Source of the DNA: Caldicellulosiruptor changbaiensis
GTDB lineage: Bacteria > Bacillota > Thermoanaerobacteria > Caldicellulosiruptorales > Caldicellulosiruptoraceae
Direction of reading: 5' to 3'
Length of the DNA: 64,000 nucleotides
NCBI RefSeq assembly: GCF_003999255.1
Contig: NZ_CP034791.1
Coordinates: forward strand, 2,086,501-2,150,500
Shown here piece by piece: positions 1 through 8,726 of the stretch (positions are counted from its first letter, which is position 1; every line of letters begins with the position of its first letter). A model generated the notes under the pieces. The model was not told the origin of the DNA. It saw nothing but the letters and a program-made list of their open reading frames with translations, and did no database searches. Both the position numbers and the translations under genes were made by a program.

Positions 1-1005
1 CAGATTATGTTCGTCCAAAATGATCATCTTTTGATAAATCCACGGATTTCGCCTTCGCGGTATAATCTCTCTTCCCATGTTATAAATCATATTCCCTTCC
101 AAAAGACATCCAGGATTTGCAACTTCAATAAACTTTTCACCAATCTTTACTACAGTAGACCTTGTTAAATCATAATAGTCTCTATGCACAAGCGCATTTG
201 CAATAGCTTCAAACAATGCCCATAAATCTTTTTGTGGGTACATTTGTGTCAGCTCATTTATAACTGTATTTATTATACTATATATGTTACCACAAATAAT
301 TTGATTGTGGTCAAAAAATTCAAAACTCAAATAAGCAGAAGGTATAAAACGCTCTGGGCACTTGCCAAATACAAGCATTCCTGCTATAGTAGGGTAGAAA
401 TTTCCATTTTCTCTGTCTCGTTGAATAATCCCAAAGCTTTCAAGCAGAATTGTATTGTCCCACTCGGAAGCAATCCCACTTTTCCTAAAAAACAAACTTA
501 TCAGCTCTGAGTCAAGGTCAGAAATTCTTGCATTTCTTATAATTGACATCTCAAAGTTGACAATACCACTTTCTTCAAACATAGAAGCAATCTCTTCCCG
601 TTTTGCAACATCTGTAGTAGAACCGCGCCTAATATAGAATACTCCGTTTTGCACCATTTGGTGAGGACGTAAACTACTTTTGTAGATTGTAAGTATTCCT
701 AACTTCTTTCCTTCGTATTCCACAATCTCAAACTTGATTGAGACGGGTGGATCACACCTACTTGAGATTATCTGCTGAATTTTTTCTTCTGTTAAATTTT
801 CATTCTTTATTCCAAAAATTCTCTTCGTCTTGTCTTCAACACCAAATATGATATAACCTCTGCCACCTCTTGAATTCGCAATAGCAATTACATCTTTAAC
901 AAGCTCTTTTTTTTCACCTTCTGTCTCTAAGGAAAGAGTACTTTTGAAATCAAGTTTTGGTCCTTCGTCAGACTCAAGCAATATCTTAAGTTTATACTTG
1001 TCCAT
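1..1005 (-). CDS. AlbA_2/divergent AAA-4 type ATP-binding regulator, 3' end cut by window
   Basis: I translated this minus-strand frame by hand: it is open from an ATG at 1003-1005 to base 1, giving 335 codons with no stop, so the C-terminus lies outside the window. The N-terminal ~130 residues look like a Schlafen AlbA_2 DNA-binding domain (E-x-K-L-DFKST near residue 19, then IANSRGG and GYIIFGVED). Residues ~265-300 (ALFEAIANALVHRDY) match the GHKL-type ATPase segment of the proteins annotated as ATP-binding transcriptional regulators. It overlaps the end of the upstream HD-GYP gene by 14 bases, which suggests translational coupling. Its targets are unknown. Family call fairly sure; role is inference. 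Confidence 0.75.
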   Translation of the reverse strand, partial: MDKYKLKILLESDEGPKLDFKSTLSLETEGEKKELVKDVIAIANSRGGRGYIIFGVEDKTKRIFGIKNENLTEEKIQQIISSRCDPPVSIKFEIVEYEGKKLGILTIYKSSLRPHQMVQNGVFYIRRGSTTDVAKREEIASMFEESGIVNFEMSIIRNARISDLDSELISLFFRKSGIASEWDNTILLESFGIIQRDRENGNFYPTIAGMLVFGKCPERFIPSAYLSFEFFDHNQIICGNIYSIINTVINELTQMYPQKDLWALFEAIANALVHRDYYDLTRSTVVKIGEKFIEVANPGCLLEGNMIYNMGREIIPRRRNPWIYQKMIILDEHNL

Positions 1006-2656
1006 CTATCTTCATCTCAACATTTGAAATTTTTTCCTCTGCTAAAACCTCTAAAAACACCTCAAAAATCTCTGGATCAAACTTCCTTCCCACATCATTT
1101 TTCATCATAATCAGTGCTTCTTCTTCAGAGAATGCTTTTCTGTAAGGTCTGTCAGTTGTAAGTGCATCAAACACATCTGCAATCGCTATTATCCTTGATT
1201 CCACTGGAATCTTATCTCCACTTATACCAAGCGGATATCCTGTTCCGTCTATGTTCTCATGGTGATACAGAACAATATCCTTTATACTATCAAAGTATTC
1301 AATATTTGAAAGAATGTTATATCCATCTAAGGAATGTCTTTTGACAATAGAATATTCTTCATCAGTGAGTCTTCCTCTTTTGTTGAGAATATTTTCTGGC
1401 ACTACAATCTTACCAATGTCATGCAGATATGCGGCTATCTCTAAATCAAATAAATTTATTTTATACCCCTTTTGATTGACAAGCTTTTGTCCAATCTTTT
1501 TACTATATTGCATTACTCTTTCAGCATGTCCTTTAGTATATGGGTCTTTCATCTCTATTATAGATATAAGTAGTTTAATTGCTCCTTCAAAATTTCTCTT
1601 CTCCTTTTCAAAAAGCTCTCTCAAAAGGTCATCTTGAGTTTTCAAAAGCGAAATCTTGCTCTTTATCTCATTCGAAAAATAAGTGAGAATTGTCTCAACA
1701 TTTTCAAACTTACCTTCTTTTTTTACATTTGGTTTTGGAAGAGTAGCTTCACCATTTATCCTTGAAAAAAGGCCTATCGCATAGTCCTCAAGCTTGAGTA
1801 TTCTATTTGTCAAATACATTCCACTTATAAATGAGATCAATAAGGTTAGGATTGTTAAAATCACAAACATAGCTATTAAAAGGTTTTCAAAATGCTTCTT
1901 TACCAAAACAAGAGGCTTTTCGTCATAGTCTAAAACTATACTACCTAAGATGTTATTGTCTATATCAGTTATAGTAATTTCATTTCTGAGTAATCTACTT
2001 GGCCGAGTTGAAGATTCCTTAGGTTGAAAATACACATTATTTACAACATAGGGCTGAATCAAAGAAACAAAATTTTTTATATCCTTTGCTAAAAAAAGAG
2101 CACCTATAACTGGCCGACTAAGATTTTTGTCATCTAAAACCGGGCAGCAAACGAATGCATAAATTTTATCATTAAATTTTATAAACCCTTTTTCTACAGG
2201 TATTAAACTAACCTCTTTATAAATAATGTATTGTTTACTTATTGTCTTTTGTACAATTTTAGATAACTTGTTAATATTTATATCTTTAATCGACTGATAC
2301 TTAGAATATGAGCAAATAATCTTTCCTTGCTTATCAAAACCTACAATAATTGAAAAATCATATGGTTTTTGATATAACCAATTTGTCCAGTAAAATTCAA
2401 TTGTACTTAATTTACCCATCAAAACTGCTTCATAAATCTCATTCCATATAGCGTATTCTTTAGAAAAGTTCGTCATGTCTTCGAAAACCTTTGCTTTAAT
2501 TCTTTCTAATGATTTTTCTTGTTGAGTTACAAAATAGTTATACGTAATCTTCTCATACTGGGGTATTATATTTGTCATTACATATGCTGCTACAATCGAA
2601 GTTGGTAAAAATGCCACCAAAATAGTAACAATAAGTATTTTAATTCTCAATTCCAC
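992..2656 (-). CDS. Membrane CHASE4-like sensor with HD-GYP phosphodiesterase domain
   Basis: 554 residues from a GTG start preceded by GAGGAT. The order is an N-terminal membrane segment (~7-27), an extracytoplasmic CHASE4-like sensor (~28-255), a second membrane segment (~258-283), a linker, and an HD-GYP domain (~355-535). The metal and signature residues are present: HAERV, LHDIGK, the HHE of the third motif and GTGYP, followed by the ADVFDALT/RPYR block. HD-GYP proteins hydrolyse cyclic di-GMP (some act on other cyclic dinucleotides), so this is probably a ligand-controlled cyclic-dinucleotide phosphodiesterase at the membrane. The ligand cannot be read from the sequence. The gene is followed with overlap by an AlbA-type regulator. 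Confidence 0.88.
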   Translation of the reverse strand: MELRIKILIVTILVAFLPTSIVAAYVMTNIIPQYEKITYNYFVTQQEKSLERIKAKVFEDMTNFSKEYAIWNEIYEAVLMGKLSTIEFYWTNWLYQKPYDFSIIVGFDKQGKIICSYSKYQSIKDININKLSKIVQKTISKQYIIYKEVSLIPVEKGFIKFNDKIYAFVCCPVLDDKNLSRPVIGALFLAKDIKNFVSLIQPYVVNNVYFQPKESSTRPSRLLRNEITITDIDNNILGSIVLDYDEKPLVLVKKHFENLLIAMFVILTILTLLISFISGMYLTNRILKLEDYAIGLFSRINGEATLPKPNVKKEGKFENVETILTYFSNEIKSKISLLKTQDDLLRELFEKEKRNFEGAIKLLISIIEMKDPYTKGHAERVMQYSKKIGQKLVNQKGYKINLFDLEIAAYLHDIGKIVVPENILNKRGRLTDEEYSIVKRHSLDGYNILSNIEYFDSIKDIVLYHHENIDGTGYPLGISGDKIPVESRIIAIADVFDALTTDRPYRKAFSEEEALIMMKNDVGRKFDPEIFEVFLEVLAEEKISNVEMKIDGQV

Positions 2657-2689
2657 TTTGCCACATCCTCTATTTTAAACTTAATCCTT

Positions 2690-2739
2690 TGTCGACTTTT
2701 GTCTAAATTTAGTATAACATATCTTGACTTAACAAGTCA
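2690..2739 (-). promoter_or_regulatory. Putative promoter/operator region of the HD-GYP gene
   Basis: On the minus strand a TATACT -10 lies at 2711-2716. The -35 position (2734-2739) is poor for sigma-A, but it lies inside a perfect inverted repeat, TGACTT-3-AAGTCA, at 2725-2739. Just downstream of the -10, read on the plus strand, are TGTCGAC (2690-2696) and TGTCTAA (2700-2706). These are two 6/7 matches to the Spo0A box, exactly 10 bases apart. Each element alone could be chance; the stacking is suggestive only. Confidence 0.35.
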
Positions 2740-2758
2740 TTTGTAAAAAATAAATAAA

Positions 2759-3346
2759 CTACATAGCCTCTTTCCTTTTAAAATATATAAAATCTTTCTC
2801 TGAAAGCTCAAAAGGCTTTTTTTGACCAATTACTTCGCCTTTTTTTACTATTTTGCCTTTTTGTACACTTAAAATATCTAAATTTTCTAGTATGTATAAG
2901 ACCTTTTTCTCATCTTGGATTGCTGTATCAAACCTGCCAGCTTTGTTTTTGATACTTATGACTGTGCCGCTACATGGAGAAATTACATTTGTCGTTTTTG
3001 TCACAACTATAAAGTATCCTCCATCTTGTGAAAATTCTATCTGACCATCTGCTGGATATAAAAAAGTATTTGAATCTTCCTTTTTAATTGAACTGTCTTT
3101 GTAAACATTGACAGTTGCACCTTTTATTTTTAAAAAATCTCTGACAAAATCTTCTATATATTTATACACCTTTTCATCGGACGTATAGTATTTTTTAAGC
3201 TCTTCAATGTTAAAGTTTTCAAATTTAAGATATTGGTATCTGAAAGCCACTATAAATATTATTACAGCTAAAACTACAAAAAGTTTTACAACCAATAAAT
3301 TGTTTTTTGAACTTGAGGTATCCTTTGTAAATTTTTTCCTTTTCAT
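2759..3346 (-). CDS. Membrane-anchored protein with degenerate M23-like (LytM) domain
   Basis: 195 residues. There is a basic N-terminus, one membrane segment at ~19-40 and a short acidic/lysine-rich linker. The C-terminal ~100 residues have the beta-rich pattern of a LytM/M23 fold (YPADGQIEF, SPCSGTVISIKNK, VQKGKIVKKGEVIG). The H-x(3)-D and HxH zinc ligands of active M23 peptidases are absent, so this is probably a structural rather than a catalytic domain, as in SpoIIQ- or SpoIVFA-like proteins. Its position next to gerW makes a sporulation link possible, but the sequence does not prove it. The strong terminator of gerW lies upstream, so expression may need its own promoter or read-through; I see no good promoter. 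Confidence 0.6.
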   Translation of the reverse strand: MKRKKFTKDTSSSKNNLLVVKLFVVLAVIIFIVAFRYQYLKFENFNIEELKKYYTSDEKVYKYIEDFVRDFLKIKGATVNVYKDSSIKKEDSNTFLYPADGQIEFSQDGGYFIVVTKTTNVISPCSGTVISIKNKAGRFDTAIQDEKKVLYILENLDILSVQKGKIVKKGEVIGQKKPFELSEKDFIYFKRKEAM

Positions 3347-3410
3347 TTTCCAAACACCCCTTTTTATTCTTTATTTTTTTCTGTTTAATTTTTATTCTGC
3401 GGAACAAAAA

Positions 3411-3440
3411 AAGATGATAGCAAGCTTTTGCTATCATCTT
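3411..3440 (-). terminator. Rho-independent terminator after gerW
   Basis: A perfect 13-bp stem (3411-3423 with 3428-3440) and a 4-base loop are followed on the minus strand by a run of seven T. The gerW stop codon (3434-3436) lies within the stem. Confidence 0.9.
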
Positions 3441-3817
3441 CTCTGAATAATATCCTTTATATCTTCAATAATAGATGGGATGATGTCAATAATTCTCTCC
3501 ACGCTGTTATTTGCTGATACATTTAAAAGTCTTATTTGGTCCTGTGTCACAACTAAAAAGGCAATTGGCATCACAGAAATTCCAGCACCAGTTCCACCTG
3601 CAAAAAGGGGAGTGTTGTCCTCTGCTTTGTTACCCTTGTTACTATCTTGCTTTATGTCACCACCGCCTGCTATAAATCCAAAAGACACTTTGGAAACTGG
3701 TATAATAACAGCACCACCAGAACTTTGAACAGCATCGCCTACAATTGTGTTTACGTCAATCATCTGTTTTAAGTTTTCCATAGTTGTCTGCATTAACATC
3801 TCAATTGGATGTGTCAT
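3434..3817 (-). CDS. gerW: GerW/YtfJ family sporulation protein
   Basis: 127 residues. The family hallmarks are present: N-terminal HPIEMLMQTTMENL and MIDVNTIVGD, then VIIPVSKVSFGF, a glycine-rich GGGTGAGISVMPIAFLVV segment and an amphipathic C-terminal helix. In Bacillus subtilis YtfJ/GerW is made in the forespore and is needed for normal germination through SleB; that is family knowledge. The gene overlaps the preceding DUF2953 gene by 17 bases and ends in a strong terminator, so the pair is one unit, as in many spore formers. Confidence 0.92.
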   Translation of the reverse strand: MTHPIEMLMQTTMENLKQMIDVNTIVGDAVQSSGGAVIIPVSKVSFGFIAGGGDIKQDSNKGNKAEDNTPLFAGGTGAGISVMPIAFLVVTQDQIRLLNVSANNSVERIIDIIPSIIEDIKDIIQRR

Positions 3818-4346
3818 AGTTCAAAACACCCCTTAAATTTTTTACTATTGCTTTTGAATTAATCAAAATTTTCACTGGAAAAATTTTGAGTTTCAAGTTA
3901 ATTTTGAAATAGCTATCCGCAAAATTGCCTTCAGTAAAACCTTTATAATCAATCTTCACCTTTTCTCCACATGATAATAATATTCCCCAGATAGAATATA
4001 TAATTCCACTTAAAATACTCAAAACAAAAATGTCTGTGCAATATACCCATGTAACTATTTTTTCTATCTTTATAATTGAGACTGACAAAAAAATCTTGAA
4101 TAATTTATAGAAACTTTTGAAAGATGCCTTAAGTTTGACTCTTTTTGTCTCTTTCTTTTTAACTGGTGGAACTTTCCTGAAATCGGTTTTGTTCGGAAAT
4201 TCATAATGAAAGATTTTTACATAAAACCAAATAATTTTAAGCTTTATATTGACTACTAAAAAGTCTTTAAGCTCTACCTCAATCTTAAATACCTTAGGAA
4301 AGCTGAGATATACGAAAGTCAATAAAATTAAGGTTAACAATACCAT
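3801..4346 (-). CDS. DUF2953 domain protein
   Basis: 181 residues, one N-terminal hydrophobic segment and a beta-rich body with hydrophobic stretches near 100-125. It resembles DUF2953 proteins (YtfI-like), which are commonly encoded directly upstream of ytfJ/gerW and between scpB and that gene, exactly as here. Function unknown. The start is uncertain: the ATG at 4346 has only a weak ribosome site, and a TTG two codons later has GAGATGG upstream. The C-terminus overlaps gerW by 17 bases. Confidence 0.7.
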   Translation of the reverse strand: MVLLTLILLTFVYLSFPKVFKIEVELKDFLVVNIKLKIIWFYVKIFHYEFPNKTDFRKVPPVKKKETKRVKLKASFKSFYKLFKIFLSVSIIKIEKIVTWVYCTDIFVLSILSGIIYSIWGILLSCGEKVKIDYKGFTEGNFADSYFKINLKLKIFPVKILINSKAIVKNLRGVLNYDTSN

Positions 4347-4410
4347 CTCAAGTTCTCATAAATTTCTTCCTTTTCTCAGATTTTATTAAAAATTATTTCC
4401 ACAAAATAAA

Positions 4411-4441
4411 AAGAGGATACATCAAATTGATGTATCCTCTC
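4411..4441 (-). terminator. Rho-independent terminator after scpB
   Basis: A 12-bp perfect stem (4412-4423 with 4429-4440) with a 5-base loop is followed on the minus strand by TTTTTATTTT. It overlaps the last codons of scpB and closes the acyl-CoA synthetase to scpB operon. Confidence 0.9.
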
Positions 4442-4955
4442 TTTGCATAATCTTTTCTTTTAACTCCTCAAGATTTTGTATACCGAGAGAGTAATAAAAA
4501 AGCTCTGTCACTTCATACAAAGTGGGTTTTCCTATTGTATCAAGCTTCCCTGCTTCTTTTATAAGCCCCTTTTCAAGAAGGCTCTTTATAACATTGTCGC
4601 TACTAACACCTCTTATCTTTTCTATCTCCTGCCTTGTTATTGGACCATTTAATGCAATTATTGATAGCACCTCATACGCTGCCTGCGAAAGTGAAGATTG
4701 TTTTTGCTCAAAATCAAAATATTCTTTTATATACTTTGAGTTTTCAGGATTCGTAACTAAAGTATACCCTTTTTCTTCTTTTATAACTATAAAGCCTCTT
4801 TTCTGGTTCTTGTATTCTTTTTTTAGCTCTTCAATGCAATCTTCTACTTCCCTCTCTGAAATATCCAAAATCTTTGCAATTTTGGCTATTTCAATGGGCT
4901 CTGCACTCAAAAATAATATGCTTTCTAAAACTGATTTTACAGCTGTCTTATCCAT
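4422..4955 (-). CDS. scpB: Segregation and condensation protein ScpB
   Basis: 177 residues with two winged-helix domains (~1-80 and ~88-165), including VLESILFLSAEPI at the N-terminus and the conserved LSQAAYEVLSIIALNGPITR-type block opening the second domain. ScpB dimers bind ScpA and help SMC compact and separate chromosomes. It sits 18 bases after scpA, the standard pairing, and is the last gene of its operon, with a terminator overlapping the stop. No odd features. Confidence 0.96.
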   Translation of the reverse strand: MDKTAVKSVLESILFLSAEPIEIAKIAKILDISEREVEDCIEELKKEYKNQKRGFIVIKEEKGYTLVTNPENSKYIKEYFDFEQKQSSLSQAAYEVLSIIALNGPITRQEIEKIRGVSSDNVIKSLLEKGLIKEAGKLDTIGKPTLYEVTELFYYSLGIQNLEELKEKIMQREDTSI

Positions 4956-4973
4956 GTTTTATTTTGAGCCTCT

Positions 4974-5675
4974 CTACCTTTTTGTGATTTTAATATCATC
5001 AAATACCTTTTGCTGATGCAAAGAAATATGTCCCAATTTACATAGTTCCAAAATGGCCAAAAATCTGTATACTATCTCATCTTTCGAAATCCCCTTTATA
5101 AGGTGACTAAAATAAGCAACCCCTTTTTGTTTTATATACTCTAAAACCTGTTTTATCACTTTCAAAATAGAAATTGTTTGCTTTTTGGTAATTTCTTGGA
5201 GTCTTTTGTCATTGTCAGAAGAAGTAGTTTCTTTTTTTGATAAAATATTCCTGTATGTTTCAATGAGTTTATTCACATCAACCTTTACCACGAAATTGCT
5301 CTCAAAATTTCTAAGTTCAAATGCTCTTTTGTAGCTTTCTCTATATGGATGATTTTCTTTCAAGTAAATTGCAACCTCTTTGTACTTTTGATACTCTCTC
5401 AACCTTTCAACAAGTTCTTGCCGCGGGTCTTCTTCTTCCTCTTGTAGCTTTGGCAAAAGCATTTTTGATTTAATCTCCAAAAGTGTTGCTGCCATAACTA
5501 AAAATTCAGATATAGAATCTACATTTATTGTGTCTAAATGGTTTATATACATTAGATACTGATTAGTAATCTCAGCAATTGGAATATCATAGATGTTTAT
5601 CTTTTCTTTCTTTATAAGATAAAGCAAAAGGTCAAGCGGTCCTTCAAAATTAGGAAGCTTCACCTCAAAATTCAT
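4974..5675 (-). CDS. scpA: Segregation and condensation protein ScpA (kleisin)
   Basis: 233 residues. The kleisin N-terminus FEGPLDLLLYLIKKEKINIYDIPI is recognisable, followed by a middle linker rich in charged residues and a C-terminal winged helix (RFLAILELCKLGHISLHQ). It bridges the SMC heads together with ScpB. The ATG at 5675 overlaps the trpS stop by four bases, so translation is probably coupled to trpS. Slightly shorter than many family members but complete. Confidence 0.96.
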   Translation of the reverse strand: MNFEVKLPNFEGPLDLLLYLIKKEKINIYDIPIAEITNQYLMYINHLDTINVDSISEFLVMAATLLEIKSKMLLPKLQEEEEDPRQELVERLREYQKYKEVAIYLKENHPYRESYKRAFELRNFESNFVVKVDVNKLIETYRNILSKKETTSSDNDKRLQEITKKQTISILKVIKQVLEYIKQKGVAYFSHLIKGISKDEIVYRFLAILELCKLGHISLHQQKVFDDIKITKR

Positions 5676-6649
5676 AACAGTCCTGCCCTATCCTTTGCTT
5701 CTTTTAATGTCTGGGAAGCAATTGCTCGAGCTTTTTTTGCACCTTCCTCAATTACACCAAGGACATAATCAATATCATTTTCAAGTTTCTTTCTTTTGCT
5801 TTGAATTGGCTCTAAGAACTTAGAAAGATTATCAAATAGCTTCTTTTTGCACTCTACACAACCAATTTTACCTTCTCTGCAGTTTATCTCTATTTCATCA
5901 ACAGTATCTTCGCTAAATATCTTATGGTAAGCAAATACTGTACAAACTTCTGGATGTCCTGGGTCATTCTTTCGAATTCTTGCTGGGTCTGTAACCATGT
6001 TCATTACTTTTTTGCGTACACTCTCTAAATCTTCAGACAGCGCAATTGTATTGCCATAACTTTTACTCATCTTTCGCCCATCTGTGCCAATCAAAACTTT
6101 AACAGTATTTAGAATTGGTTGCGGTTCTGGAAATATTTGTCCATACAAGTAATTAAATCTTCTTGCAATTTCTCTCGTGAGCTCTAAGTGTGGAAGCTGG
6201 TCTTCTCCAACTGGAACAAGTTCAGCTTTGTATATCAATATGTCTGCTGCCTGCAAACAAGGATACCCTAAAAAACCATAGGTAGCAATATTCTTTTCTT
6301 TCAACTCTCTCATTTGGTCTTTATAAGTTGGGCAGCGGTAGAGCCAAGAAAGTGGCGTTATCATGGAAAATAAAAGATGTAGCTCAACATGTTCTGGCAC
6401 ATGCGACTGAACAAATATTGTACACTTGTTAGGGTCAAGCCCGCTTGCCAAAAGGTCTATAACCACCTGTTTTGTGTACTCTCTTAAATTAGTAGTGTCC
6501 TCATACCCTGTTGTAAGTGCATGCCAATCAGCAACAAAAAAGTAACATTCATATTGGTCTTGGAGTTTTACCCAGCTCTCTATCGCCCCAAAGTAGTTTC
6601 CTAAGTGTAAAATGCCTGTTGGCCTTGTGCCTGACAAAACTCTCTTCAT
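5672..6649 (-). CDS. trpS: Tryptophanyl-tRNA synthetase
   Basis: 325 residues, normal for bacterial TrpRS. The class I signatures are clear: HLGN at ~16-19 (the HIGH equivalent, in GILHLGNYFGA) and KMSKS in GRKMSKSYGNTI at ~193. There is a good GAAGGAGA site before the ATG. It charges tRNA-Trp. No T-box leader precedes it: only 38 bases separate it from the protease gene, so control must come from the operon promoter. Placement between an M50 protease gene and scpA is common in clostridia. Confidence 0.97.
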   Translation of the reverse strand: MKRVLSGTRPTGILHLGNYFGAIESWVKLQDQYECYFFVADWHALTTGYEDTTNLREYTKQVVIDLLASGLDPNKCTIFVQSHVPEHVELHLLFSMITPLSWLYRCPTYKDQMRELKEKNIATYGFLGYPCLQAADILIYKAELVPVGEDQLPHLELTREIARRFNYLYGQIFPEPQPILNTVKVLIGTDGRKMSKSYGNTIALSEDLESVRKKVMNMVTDPARIRKNDPGHPEVCTVFAYHKIFSEDTVDEIEINCREGKIGCVECKKKLFDNLSKFLEPIQSKRKKLENDIDYVLGVIEEGAKKARAIASQTLKEAKDRAGLL

Positions 6650-6687
6650 TCTCTCCTTCTCCCATCTTTTGATGTTTGAAAAGAAAT

Positions 6688-7320
6688 TTAAGGAAATAGC
6701 TTTAAGATAAAATCAATAAAAGTAAAGACAAAATAAGCAATTGGCTGTAAGACAAATGAAAGCAAATACGGTGCAAAAAATATACATGCAATGAGTATTA
6801 TCTGTCCAATTAATTCGAATCTATAGTAGAATTCTATATATTTTGCGGGTGCAAATATAAACAAGATCTTAGACCCGTCAAGTGGTGGTATTGGCAAAAG
6901 ATTGAATATAGCAAGATATACATTGATTAAATACGTTTGTTGCAGCATAATCAAAACATATCTATTTGAAACAAGGTTGTACTTGTCAATATACTTCAAT
7001 ACTATAGCAAATACAATTGCTGAGAGAATATTTGCAACAGGCCCTGCTAAAGCTGTAAGCCCCATTCCAACCTTTGGATTTTTGTAGTTTCTTGGGTCAG
7101 TGACAACAGGTTTTGCCCACCCAAAACCAAATAACATCAAAGCAATTATTCCAAAAATATCAATATGCGGCAGCGGATTTAACGTAATTCTTCCCTGCCT
7201 TTTTGGAAGATCATCTCCTTGCAAATAAGCAACATATCCATGAGCTGCCTCGTGGACAGAGATTGCAAACAAAAGCCCAGGAATTCGAAGTAGCACAGTT
7301 AAAATATTTGGCAAAATCAT
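6688..7320 (-). CDS. Site-2 protease family (M50) integral membrane metalloprotease
   Basis: 210 residues with about five membrane segments. The zinc-binding HEAAH motif lies in the first helix region (SVHEAAHGYVAY), and the third ligand motif NLLPIPPLDGSKIL is near residue 145. I chose the ATG at 7320 because GGAGAGG lies six bases upstream; a longer TTG reading frame (to 7335) includes that ribosome site in the coding part. This compact rhomboid-like M50B branch lacks the PDZ domain of RseP. Its substrate is unknown. It lies between lysA and trpS in one operon. Confidence 0.9.
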   Translation of the reverse strand: MILPNILTVLLRIPGLLFAISVHEAAHGYVAYLQGDDLPKRQGRITLNPLPHIDIFGIIALMLFGFGWAKPVVTDPRNYKNPKVGMGLTALAGPVANILSAIVFAIVLKYIDKYNLVSNRYVLIMLQQTYLINVYLAIFNLLPIPPLDGSKILFIFAPAKYIEFYYRFELIGQIILIACIFFAPYLLSFVLQPIAYFVFTFIDFILKLFP

Positions 7321-7344
7321 AATATACCTCTCCAAAAAGTTTAT

Positions 7345-8646
7345 TTATATTTCCAAATCATTTCTGACTATATCCTCATAAGTCTCTCGCTTTACAATTA
7401 CTCTAACCTGACTGTCTTTTAAAAGTACAACTGCAGGGCGTGGGAACCTGTTGTAATTGCTCGACATAGAATAATTATATGCCCCTGTCGCCAAAATAGC
7501 AAGATGCTGACCAGTTTTGAGTTCTGGTAATTTAATGTCTTTTATTAAAATGTCTCCTGACTCACAACACCTTCCTGCAATTGTGTACACCTTTACTTTT
7601 TCGCCAATTGGATTTTCAACAACATATGCATCATACTTTGCCTGGTAAAGAGCATAGCGTGGATTGTCTGTCATCCCACCGTCAACAGATGCATAGTTTC
7701 TCACATTAGGAATTTCTTTTATGCTTCCAATTGTATAAAGAGTAATTCCTGCCTCACCTACAATTGAACGACCTGGCTCTAAGACTATAAAAGGTTTTTT
7801 GAGCCCTTTTTGCTGGCAAAACTCTTCTATTTCTTCAGATATAGCCTCTATAAATTTTTCTATTTGAGGTGGCTGGTCAAAAGCAGTATATTTAATTCCA
7901 AATCCACCACCTAAATCTAAAATATCTATTTCATAATTAAGCTCTCTCTTTATTTTTAATATAAACTCAAGCATAACCCTTGCTGCAAGCTTAAACGGTG
8001 CTGTCTCAAAAATCTGAGAACCTATATGACAGTGAAGACCTATCAGTTTTAGCTCATCCATCTCTAAAATCTTTTTTACCATTGAAAATGCCTCGCCGTT
8101 TTCAAGAGCAACACCAAACTTAGAGTCTATCTGACCTGTTCGGATAAATTCATGAGTGTGTGCTTCAATTCCCGGCTTTACCCTGATGAGAACATTTGCT
8201 TTCTTTGATTTTGTTTTGCAGATAACACTTAGCATCTCAAGCTCGTCAAAGTTGTCAATTACAATTTTTACTCCATTTTCAACTGCCATTTCAAGTTCAC
8301 CATATGTCTTATTATTTCCATGGAAAAATATCTTATCAGTTGGAAAGTCTACTGAAAGAGCAGTAAACAACTCCCCACCTGACACAACGTCAAGCCCTAT
8401 TCCCTCTTGTTTTGCAATCTGGCACATTGCTTTTGTACAAAACGCCTTTGATGCATAGATTACCAGCCCGTTTTGTCCAAAATATTTTTCTAATGCATTT
8501 TTGAATCTATTTATATTTTCCCTAATCATTCTCTCATTCATAACATAAAGAGGTGTTCCATACATCTCTATTAAATCAAGAAGGTCAATTCCTTCCCACG
8601 AAAGATTGCCTTTATGGGAAATTTCAAGTCCATATCGAAGTTGCAT
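7345..8646 (-). CDS. lysA: Diaminopimelate decarboxylase
   Basis: 433 residues from the ATG at 8646, which has GGAGGG ten bases upstream; an in-frame ATG at 8715 is unsupported. It is a fold type III PLP enzyme. The PLP lysine lies in IYASKAFC, with HCHIGSQ, the phosphate-binding GGGFG and the active-site CCESGD of the partner subunit. It converts meso-diaminopimelate to lysine in the cytoplasm, the last lysine step, drawing on the same precursor used by MurE for the wall. No lysine riboswitch is present in the 80 bases before it. Confidence 0.96.
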   Translation of the reverse strand: MQLRYGLEISHKGNLSWEGIDLLDLIEMYGTPLYVMNERMIRENINRFKNALEKYFGQNGLVIYASKAFCTKAMCQIAKQEGIGLDVVSGGELFTALSVDFPTDKIFFHGNNKTYGELEMAVENGVKIVIDNFDELEMLSVICKTKSKKANVLIRVKPGIEAHTHEFIRTGQIDSKFGVALENGEAFSMVKKILEMDELKLIGLHCHIGSQIFETAPFKLAARVMLEFILKIKRELNYEIDILDLGGGFGIKYTAFDQPPQIEKFIEAISEEIEEFCQQKGLKKPFIVLEPGRSIVGEAGITLYTIGSIKEIPNVRNYASVDGGMTDNPRYALYQAKYDAYVVENPIGEKVKVYTIAGRCCESGDILIKDIKLPELKTGQHLAILATGAYNYSMSSNYNRFPRPAVVLLKDSQVRVIVKRETYEDIVRNDLEI

Positions 8647-8726
8647 CTTTTTTCTTCCCTCCAAAAAAGGTTTTAATAATTCTAACATACAAAATTGCTC
8701 AAATTCAAGCTGCACTTTGCAAAATC

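Noticed and set aside
6650..6687. Possible T-box leader before trpS
   Set aside because: Only 38 bases separate trpS from the upstream gene; there is no stem-loop array or T-box sequence.
8647..8726. Possible lysine riboswitch before lysA
   Set aside because: Eighty bases cannot hold the ~170-base element and no such helices are seen.
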